64,000 bases of DNA from Desarmillaria ectypa (taxonomy: Eukaryota; Basidiomycota; Agaricomycetes; Agaricales; Physalacriaceae). Positions 56,339-64,000 of this stretch are shown here, piece after piece. Position 1 is the stretch's first letter; each line of letters begins with the position of its first letter. The translations under genes and the position numbers were made by a program. A model generated the notes under the pieces. That model searched no databases. It was not told the origin of the DNA and saw nothing but the letters and a program-made list of their open reading frames with translations. The stretch spans positions 4,092,001 to 4,156,000 of the forward strand of contig JAUDYN010000001.1 in the NCBI GenBank assembly GCA_030407005.1. The letters are read 5' to 3'.

Positions 56339-57099
56339 CGGATGGCTGAGATTACTCATGATACTCACTTCCCTCGCCATGCTGACGCGCTGTTTGACAA
56401 GATCTTTCCCGAAGGACTTGGGTGGGGTGATAACCTTGATAGCGACCCATTCGCCTGTGGCGAGACACATCCCTTTGCTCACCGTGCCGTACCCGCCACT
56501 CCCAATCTCGTGGGCGATTTCATAGTGTAGGTACAGTTCGCCGCGGTCGTACTCCCGTAGGTCAGTTGTATGTGTATGAAAGGTAAATCCTAGGGTTAAG
56601 AGTGAAGGAACGAAGAGAGACGGATGCGAGTTGACATACGATAGTCCTCAGAGTTCCGTGGCATGGCTGTGCCAAAGGCGATCTGGTCCCCGTCGTGAAG
56701 GAGCTTTCTCTTGCCCTTCCCAACCAGCTCCCCGTTGATCTAATTACACAACGCGTAACTATTAATCAGAGACCAGATGCCAGGATTAAATACGAACTAA
56801 CCCAAGTCCCATTGCTTGACATGTCCTCCAAAACGACAGATTTATCCTCCCACAGAATCTCACAGTGCTGGTTACCTAGAAACACGCCATCCCAAGATCA
56901 ACTTAAAGGAATAGGAAGTACGCTCACAAAGACACTTACTGATTCTTTGACCCGGAAGAACAAAGTCATTCGCCTGGGGGTGACGCCCAATCCTGATGAG
57001 GGTAAAGAACTTGAAGAAGTCCATCCGGTATAGTTTGGCGGTATCTAGAGGTTGAAGGGAACCCCACAGGTCGTGGTCAATAAAGTTCGGAACGTTCAT
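55307..57099 (-). CDS. FHA-domain serine/threonine protein kinase (Rad53/Cds1/Chk2-like)
   Basis: Ten exons join in frame: 57099-56940, 56875-56802, 56739-56640, 56589-56281, 56235-56120, 56066-56022, 55971-55882, 55832-55729, 55673-55558 and 55497-55307. Together they are 1305 nt, i.e. 434 residues plus TGA. Residues 36-100 form an FHA domain (GRHP at 38-41, S54 and H57, SNGTW 74-78), which binds phosphothreonine. The kinase domain has GSGGYGTV (141-148), VAIK with Lys163, HRDIKPEN with Asp264, DFG with Asp284, TGCGTPEYMPPEQF and ERMTMRSAVKHEW. The arrangement FHA then kinase is that of DNA-damage checkpoint kinases; no SQ/TQ cluster precedes the FHA. All key residues are present, so it is probably active. 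An apparent TAA at 55506 falls inside the 60-nt ninth intron. One intron uses a GTCCGG donor. A truncated copy lies at 9157-10194. Confidence 0.9.
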
Positions 57100-57819
57100 A
57101 ACTAGGATGTTCGGTGAGGAATCGGCAGGCTTGAGTATGAATGGTCAATTAGGTCCCGCCACTTTTATAATGTACTGCGTAGCCACTCCTTTGTTTGGCA
57201 CGTGGCACAAGAAGAACAAAGGCCAGAATGCCACCAGCGCCGACCAATGAAGGTCGCTGTTGGTGTGAGCACCGAAGCAACGAGTACATTCTCCCCCTAT
57301 CCTCTTGAGCTTTGCTTGAGGAGAGGTTTATGCTGCCGGCCCATCTCGGCGTAAGGAATTCTGCTCCCTGCACTATCGTACACGAGTTTGAGTTATCATC
57401 GCGTCTCGGAAGGAAAGAAGAATACCCCTAGCAGCTTTAGCAAACGCGACAGCCGTCGTCTTTCAATTGCATCCATGCGTGTTTGCGGCAATAGGAAATA
57501 TAGGCCGCGTTGAATTACGTCGTGTTCGATACCAGACTAAAGTCTCTCTTGCAATACAGCTGAAAGGTATGCGCAAGATATAGTTTAACCATGGTCTAGT
57601 GGCCGTGCCCCGTTAACTGTTCCCATCGTTAAGAAGCGCCTACGTACTGGTAGCCTTGGTAGACGTCAAATGACAGCATGCACAATTCTTCACGAAATAG
57701 GCCATTGTAAATGACATTCAATGCCGATGACCAGCAAAGGTCACTACTAAGCCGCTATATAATACATTCTGTGCTGTTTACGAGTCATTGAATCACCGAA
57801 AACTGATCCTACAGACAAC
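57100..57819. other. Intergenic region between kinase and MFS fragment
   Basis: Upstream of the kinase start. A frame at 57373-57149 is unrecognised. Nothing else is supported. Confidence 0.4.
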
Positions 57820-59181
57820 CTAGGTCAGTGTGACTTTCAAAAGGGTCGTTATAGGTAAACATACCTTCACAGTCCGGCCATAGACTTGCAGCGCCGGTAC
57901 AACGAGTGCAAGCAGTCCGGCCACAACTCTGCGTTACGATCAGCCCTTGGATGTCATTAGATGACAGGATAGGTACTCACGCAGCCTCACACCCCAATAT
58001 TTGCAGCGCACCATCCTTCTCCGCCCATGGAACATGGAAGTATGCCACAGTAAACCCTTAGTAAGCTCAGTTTGGTACTGAAAGAATAGAGAGACGGAAT
58101 GAATCAAGTACCTCCACGTGTTCGCATCAAGTTGATAAAAGTACCAACTTCTCCCTGGTGTTTTGGAAAACAGTCATTACGGTATGTATCTGCGGAGGGT
58201 CGTCACTTGATCATCTGAAAGATATACAAATAAACATACATATGGCGACGGTGTTGATCATGATGGCCAGATCTGCGAAGTCCCAGCTCATAATAACGTC
58301 ACGGGGACTCAAATGCAGAGACGCTCCGAGGGTGACGAGACCGCATATATACCGTGGCAGGACTATAATAGGCCCTGTGGTCTTCATCAGCTTGAGGGAA
58401 TCACGTGAAAAGGTGTAGCTCCAATCAGAGTCGACTCTCAGCCTCAAAGACGCCATTGTTACGCTTGATACTTGCGTTTGTGATCCAGTCGTTCAAAATC
58501 GGTCAATGATTTGGCCAAGGATGGTCCCAACCTGGTTGATAACAGAGTATCTAAGCCACGAATTGACTGTCAGGAAGTGATGTACCCACAATAGCAGTGC
58601 CATAAGCTCCTACCAGGGCATCCTTACTCCAGCCAAAGCCAGTCCGGGGAGAAAAGCCGAGGAATACAATGTCGGTAACCTGAAAGGAAAGAACAATGTC
58701 AGACTGCTTATGCCAAATACATGGTAGAGGATTCTTGACGTTTATGCCAATGCCGAAACCAAAGAGAACACCCTCAAAAAGGAGCACACCCGAGAGTTGT
58801 GGGTATAGACGTAATAGATTCTCTCCATGAAATACGATGTTTGGCCATTTTGACGCCGTTTACGCTAACTAGCGTCTCAATTCTGTATCTGAGAGCCGTT
58901 GCTGTTGGTTCAGGAACCGGTTTGACTGTCCGGTCATACATCCTAGAGGACGTCGTGTCAGCGGAGCCAAACCGGGAGATTATGAAAATGTTCGCGTTTC
59001 TTCCGTAAAAACGGCAATGAGACAGACAATGCCGTCAAAGATGGATCAAGCGCCTAGCTCATACGTGAAATGTTGAGATGTCTATTTTGGTTAATCCTTC
59101 ATCAACGCTAACACTAGTTACTGCGTCGCTCGTAACTAGAGCTTCCTCGATCTCGACAGTATGTTTATCGTGGGACACCAT
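57820..59181 (-). pseudogene. MFS transporter lacking its first half, with frame damage
   Basis: MFS proteins move small molecules across membranes with 12 helices. On the minus strand the N-terminal piece MVSHDKHTVEIEEALVTSDA (from 59181) is followed after an intron by the central cytosolic loop (YDRTVKPVPEP, ALRYRIETLVSVNGVKMAKH), then helices 7 to 12: LLFEGVLFGFGIGIN, VFLGFSPRTGFGWSKDALVG, RRNNGVFEAESRL-type loop near 58437, YICGLVTLGASL, MSWDFADLAIMINTVAI, then NDCFPKHQGEVGTFINLMRT, FTVAYFHVPWAEKDGALQIL and VVAGLLALVVPALQVYGR. Helices 1-6 are missing, there is a frameshift near 58785, and a TGA follows the AESRL motif near 58425. Splice sites of the last exons look normal. I read it as a pseudogene with an internal deletion. 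The substrate is unknown. Confidence 0.7.
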
Positions 59182-59713
59182 GAGGGCGGAAAATGAATTC
59201 CGACGTAGCCCCAAGCTTTCGCCTTCGCCATATTTCCTGAGTCCAGGGTCAACTCTGGGAATGGCGAATCAGGGATCGTGTACTCCTTGTAGACGAAGGA
59301 ATCTGTCATCCTTCTGGAACGATAGAGGTGGTATCCGTTGCGCTCTTGACATCAAATCTGGTTTATCCAAGACTCTCGACAGTCACTTTCCATGAATGAA
59401 AGCAAGAATCATTGTTGTTATTGATTTATAATATGATAACGCTGCGCAGAATTAAGTAGCTCTAAACAAGGAAACCAGTTAGCTGAGCCCGTTCAAGAAT
59501 AAACGCGACAAGACGAACAACTAGGCCGTCTTCTTTATGTTCAGTTCCCAGGTCTGCTTGTGTTCGCTTGGGAACCATCAGAAGATCCTGTAGAGCCCGA
59601 TGCAGGCCCTTTCTGACTACCCTACCTTAACTAAGCCTCAAACGTTGCTAACTTTGCCTTGAATACTTTCTGGATCTTATCTTTAAATTGAGGCCTTAGC
59701 CTAAAAGATGAAA
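59182..59713. other. Intergenic region
   Basis: Only short frames on the plus strand (59078-59395). No gene supported. Confidence 0.4.
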
Positions 59714-60578
59714 TCAGAGAGATCGTCGAAAAGAAGAGAGGCGACCCACTGTAATTGTGACCTCGGTACCGTCATCCCACGAGATTCTTCTAAAATCGAA
59801 CTTGGCCTCCGCGGGTTCAGAGCCAACATCCTCCTTTGTAGGATCAAATAGAAACTTGAAGCCCGTAGCTTGAATATTGAAGGGCCTAAGACGAGTGAGA
59901 AAATGTCTTCTCATCTTAGGGGCATTACTCACGTCCTTTCCAAGTGTATCGAGTGCAACTTCTACACACTTTTCGAACGTCTTCTCATAAGTAGCAACCC
60001 CTCGGAACACCCCAGCTTCGTTCAAGGCTGGAATGTAGCCGTCGATGGTTAGATACTTTTTGCGCGTCTTTCCTGAAGCTGGCCTACAAGACGAGAGAGA
60101 TGAGTCCAAGAACCGGTTATCGCCGGTCACTGTGCGCACATTCCATAAACCGAGATTGAGATCAATAGAATGAATAACGATGTCAGATAGAAGCACATGA
60201 GAGGCACTGTAGAAGAGAGAGAGGACGATAGGGAGATAACCAGCTCTACTGACTATCTGTGCACAAGCAGTGATATATAACGCCGCGTCTGCGAGGATCC
60301 GGAGGCGGTGAGCATCGTAGGGATCATTCTACGTTGTCATCATACGATGTACACACAGGCCAAACACGAATGCAGGATCCTTGCAAGGAGGCCTACCTAG
60401 TCACGTAAGCTTCATCTAGAGACACGGGATAAGCGTAAGGATAAATACGTTCAGAAGTACTTCTTACGAACATAAACAGCATCATATCTCGGTGATGGCT
60501 CTTGGCGACGACATGGCAGATCATGGCTCGACCTCCAAGGCATATACTCCGCCACATCGCGTATTGACATCGTGACAT
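59714..60578 (-). CDS. Hypothetical protein, two exons
   Basis: Exon 1 is 60578-60405 and exon 2 is 60328-59714, joined by a 76-nt GTGACT...ACGTAG intron that keeps the frame (SLDEAY then NDPYDAHRLRILADAALYIT). The product would be about 262 residues. A hydrophobic segment (AGYLPIVLSLFYSASHVLLS) suggests membrane contact or a buried helix. The C-terminal part (KTRKKYLTIDGYIPALNEAG, YEKTFEKCVEVALDTLGKD, WDDGTEVTITVGRL) looks globular. A GTGAGT...CTTAG pair at about 59889-59935 might be a further intron. The start codon is the first ATG of the open frame and is uncertain; upstream exons are possible. No family recognised. It appears free of decay, unlike the MFS neighbour. Confidence 0.5.
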
Positions 60579-62100
60579 GCAGGCAGTGAAACGAAGCTAC
60601 ATTAAGTCCTGTATGCATATAATTTGTCAGAACGTACAGGAATGTGGCGCCCCGTCTTCAAAGACGGAAATGGGGCCGGCTGCAAGAGAACTAAGGCTTA
60701 CCCATGTCTTGGCTCTTATGATCCACGGGAAGCCTAAGAGCTTCCATTGCACCGTTGCACCGCCGGACAGTGTTTAGACATGACATTCATCTCCGAGATC
60801 ATGGAATTCCGGATATGCAAACCTGAAAATCCAACGTTATCTCGTTCAGTCCTCGAGTACAGTATGCCGTATGCTGCTATGAAGGGCGATGAGCCTAAGA
60901 TAATGATTGAGTCTTAGAACCGGCAAATAGAATGCAGTCCCCGTTCGCCCCATTCCGACTACTGTAGCTGAAGAAGCTGTACCAGTATTCAAGGTGCTTC
61001 AGGCTGTCAAATGAAATGGCCGTATAATTTGGTCGGGCAAAACAGACCGTTTCCGCGTATTGATGTCCTGCGACGAAGGGGCGACAATAGAAATAACTTC
61101 GCAGTCGTAAAATGGTTGCGTTGAGCTCTGGACTGAAGGCATTCTCTTTTCAGTTGGTTCTGTGAGAAACGATGCACAATGCGTACTGAATTTAAAAGCG
61201 AAAACACCATAAGGCGGCTAACAGGCCTTGGCAACATATGCCAATCAAGCAGATTAAGAGTGTCTGTATAATGAGGCCATATGTAGTGAAAGCCGGGGAC
61301 CAGAGAGCCATCCAAGGATACAACAAAGGACTCAGAATCAGCAAATGTCAAGAGATTTTAACCTTCACTGTCACGTATAAGCGTGACAGGTATTACTTCT
61401 CACGCTCCGCTCCGGTATCGTCCCGCTTGCAGCCGATCATTCCGAGTCTCAGGCTTTAGTCTTCATGTCATCACGCCTCAAGTCGCTGGCAACTCTTTGC
61501 TACTCTACAGCAATTTGAAGCGAGTTCGGTAAGGCTACGTATGCCTCACCGACGCAAAATTTAAATTCTACTTCCCAGGTTGCTCTGAAACGAATCTAAC
61601 GAATCTAACGGCGATCTGGCAACTTGAAGCAGAGGCATATATCGTTAAATGCATCATTAGTCGTTATTTGTCTGCCGGTGTTCTCGGGACTTTTAACTTG
61701 AAACTACGTTTGATGCCGCTGCATCCTGTTTGACCAAGCTAGTATCAGTCAGTATTATAACCTCCGAGTATCGCATACGCGACTTCTGCAAATAATTTCT
61801 TGTGTGACAGCGAAAGCAGGTGAGTTCTGAAGAAAAAAAAGGTTCCATTGCTATGCCCTAAGCATGTGTAACGCATTCCAGCTTTCAGACACAGGCTTCT
61901 TACTTAATTTGCCTTGGCATTCTGCATCAATATTTTTATGGCCCGGCGTCAGAAGCCCACCACTGTTCACATGGTACATTCTTTGGGCCCTGGATAAAAG
62001 CAGACTATTCTTTTCGCAGAGCATCTATTGTCGTATCCATTTGTCTTGCAGCTATAAAATGTAAGATTCACAGCTGATATGCACCAGCCGCCTTCTCACA
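60579..62100. other. Intergenic region upstream of the lipase
   Basis: A minus-strand frame at 61351-61007 (MTFADSESFVVSLDGSLVPG) is open for 114 codons but unrecognised. No other support for genes. A/T-rich stretches increase toward 62 kb. Confidence 0.4.
62053..62059 (+). promoter_or_regulatory. TATA box of the lipase gene
   Basis: tataaaa, 42 bp before the ATG at 62101. The short spacing implies a brief 5' leader. Confidence 0.55.
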
Positions 62101-63436
62101 ATGTTTCTTTACTTCAAGCTCTGGTCTACTCTCGCTGTTCTCCGCCTATTCGTCGATGCCTCTCCACTGGAAATTGCATTTCCTCGGCAAAACAAGGACG
62201 AAATAAACACGCTAGACACCTTGGAAATTGAGGCCTTCAAACCATACACGTATTATGCAGGTGCGGCCTATTGCAACCCGTCGACTACGTTGTCCTGGAC
62301 TTGCGGTAGTGAGTAGCATTCATACCTACTTTTCATGCGCTTGATAAATACCTTCCCTCAGGTAATTGTGAGGCGAATCCCAACTTCCACCCTGTAGCGT
62401 CGGGGGGCGACGGCGCCACCGTGCAATATTGGTATGTCGGTTACGACGCCAATCTCGACACCATCATTGTGGGCCATCAGGGAACTGATATAGCGAAACT
62501 GTCAGTCTTATCTTCATATACACGTTTATTACTCTAGATCGATGACGGCATTTACCTCAGTTTACCCGTAGTCACCGACGTCGTCTTCCTTTTGTCGCCG
62601 CTCGATGCCACTCTCTTTCCCAACGTCAGCTCCGGTGTCCTGGTCCACAGTGGTTTCAAGCAGGCTCACGCTAAGTGAGTGTCTGTCTATAACAAAAATC
62701 GGATCCGATTTCAACACTAAAAATATCCAGCACCGCAACACAGGTTCTCACGGCCGTGATGAAGGCCATATCGACTTACTCGACGAATACTATTACCGTC
62801 GTTGGACATTCCCTCGGAGCTGCAATCGCCCTACTCGATGGTGTTTTTCTTAAGTTGCAACTTCCCTTAGCTTCTGTGTCCGTAAAAGGCTACGGAATGC
62901 CTCGGGTGAGTAGTTTATTTATGTTCTTGATATGCATCTTCACGGATGATGTACAGGTGGGAAACCCGCAATTTGCGGATTACGTTGATCAGCATTTGTC
63001 TGTCTCTCACGTCAACAATAAGTGCTTTATTCTACTCAATTGTTCTGGCGCGGAGCACTCGGCTGATTATACGTTAGGAAAGACTTCGTTCCAATCCTTC
63101 CAGGTAAGGGACTCGCAAATTCGAATAATAATGTACTCAAGTGTCTCAGAACGATTTTTGGGCTTCGCACATTGTTCCGGAGAGAAGCATATTAATGACT
63201 CCAGCGTGTGGATAAACTGTCCAGGTAAAAAAAAATGCAAGTTATTCGCATCAGAAAACTGACTCGGCGACAGGCCAAGACAATGAGAGCAATCAGTGCG
63301 TTGTCGGCGAAGTTCCTACTATATTGTTAGGCAATGCAGGTGATCATGACGGTACGTTTTCTTTTTACCTGTAGTCTTCATCTTGAACTTAATTTGTCCT
63401 TTAGGTCCTTATGACGGGGTCATGATAGGATGTTGA
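62101..63436 (+). CDS. Secreted class 3 lipase (triacylglycerol lipase/feruloyl-esterase-like fold)
   Basis: It hydrolyses ester bonds of lipids outside the cell. Nine exons join in frame: 62101-62308, 62362-62500, 62561-62674, 62731-62905, 62957-63021, 63078-63103, 63150-63224, 63274-63351 and 63405-63436. They total 912 nt, i.e. 303 residues plus TGA. Residues 1-20 are a signal peptide (FKLWSTLAVLRLFVDAS). The oxyanion-side motif is IIVGHQGTD, the nucleophile elbow is VVGHSLGAAIAL with Ser181, the acid is Asp236 in NNKKDFVPILPE, and His256 is in GEKHIND. Cys pairs typical of the family occur at the start (YCNP, WTCG, NCEANP) and the end (CPGQD, QCVVGE, IGC). The catalytic Asp lies in a 26-nt microexon. 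Length and order match agaricomycete class 3 lipases, and the gene appears intact. A TATA box stands 42 bp upstream. Confidence 0.93.
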
Positions 63437-63964
63437 CACGAACAATGTCGGTTGCGGTTCTTGTTATTTAAATATAAGACGGATTTAAACATGGTATCAT
63501 TACCTGATTGCCGGTGCTCGACTTGCATGCAGCTGTCAGTCCTAACAAGTTTCATCTTCCTCTTTCCGGGTATTTTGATGCGTGTTTTGCTTTACAAATA
63601 AGACCGGGTTATGGAATTGAAGTGGGATCTGACTCGTAATCGTATTCAGCGACCTTATTCGGAACAATCTCATCGTCGGAAGCTGTACGTGGAGCCCTTC
63701 CTTATTAAAGGGCCAGGATTTAAGCCCTAAGTTCGGCCTATCCGAGATCAACTCAGCCCAGAAAATCCCGGCCTCATAGTGAGGCTTGTTCAAGACTCGG
63801 ACTCGTGAATTCATTGATCCTAAACCTGCTCAAGTCCGGCCCGGACAACACTAAGCCCATAGTAAGGTCGTGTTAAATACAGCTCTCCAGCTTTCTCACA
63901 CCGGAGCGAAACCCCCTTCAATGGTATAAAACCGACTGGCGCAAGTCGTGTCTTGACGACGACT
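63437..63964. other. Intergenic region between lipase and the next gene
   Basis: Short frames only (63814-63542 on the minus strand, unrecognised). TATA-like tataaaa at 63925-63931 precedes the ATG at 63965 by 34 bp. Confidence 0.4.
63925..63931 (+). promoter_or_regulatory. TATA box before the gene start at the window edge
   Basis: tataaaa in the context ggtataaaacc, 34 bp before ATG 63965. Confidence 0.5.
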
Positions 63965-64000
63965 ATGGCAGAAAAACTCCAGACTGAGATATTCTCCGTC
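63965..64000 (+). CDS. Possible gene start, cut by the window end
   Basis: ATG 63965 opens the frame MAEKLQTEIFSV, which is open to the last base. A TATA box lies at a suitable distance. Twelve codons are too few to name a function. Confidence 0.4.
   Translation, partial: MAEKLQTEIFSV

Noticed and set aside
1..64000. CRISPR arrays, bacterial operons, riboswitches, prophage
   Set aside because: No regularly spaced direct repeats or bacterial gene organisation; introns and retrotransposons show a eukaryotic nuclear origin.

Overview
The window looks like nuclear DNA of a filamentous basidiomycete, most likely an agaricomycete. The reasons are short GT-AG introns of about 45-65 nt, a secreted class 3 lipase with nine small exons, heme-thiolate peroxygenase (UPO/chloroperoxidase-type) sequences, an FHA-domain protein kinase, and Ty1/copia and chromodomain Ty3/gypsy retrotransposons. 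Species and chromosome position cannot be told from the sequence. Exon models were spliced by eye and are supported by reading-frame continuity and family motifs, not by transcripts.

Layout. About 1-5 kb is sparse; the clear gene is RPB10, the small shared subunit of RNA polymerases I, II and III (3038-3435, +). About 5.5-13 kb is a patchwork of decayed duplicates: a UPO gene with one missing base (5903-6896), the first exon of a second UPO fused to a 5'-truncated kinase copy (9026-10194), and low-copy repeats. From 13.07 to 38.6 kb lies a nested retrotransposon block: a copia element on the minus strand (13071-19621, 160-bp LTRs); a gypsy element B on the minus strand (20293-33512), split by a younger gypsy element A on the plus strand (20907-29430, 423-bp LTRs, target duplication GGCAG); and a third gypsy element C on the minus strand (33513-38361). 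Two inverted copies of a 1.34-kb LTR-like sequence (D) interrupt the copia element and element C. From 39.4 to 57 kb the decayed duplicates return, largely inverted relative to the left side: a 3.4-kb arm at 9157-12539 matches 52965-56338 in reverse, and 39420-41338 matches 48780-50460 in reverse. The right arm carries the complete FHA kinase (55307-57099, -). At 57.8-64 kb there is a decayed MFS transporter, an unrecognised two-exon gene, the intact lipase (62101-63436, +) and a gene start cut by the window edge.

The most striking sequence-level signal is mutational. Blocks of about 15.25-20.9 kb and 29.43-38.9 kb have almost no CpG, with abrupt edges, and element A sits between them with CpG still present. 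LTR pairs differ mainly at CpG versus TpG/CpA, and most premature stops in element A look like CGA-to-TGA changes. This resembles the CpG-targeted, RIP-like or methylation-deamination decay known in basidiomycetes, and it allows relative dating of the insertions.

The best candidate for something undescribed is in the gypsy family. Elements A and C both begin their gag region with a short ORF holding a predicted transmembrane segment (21389 on +, 37908 on -), and in A this is followed by a proline-rich PPPY motif. These elements also carry a chromodomain followed by a long, conserved C-terminal extension.
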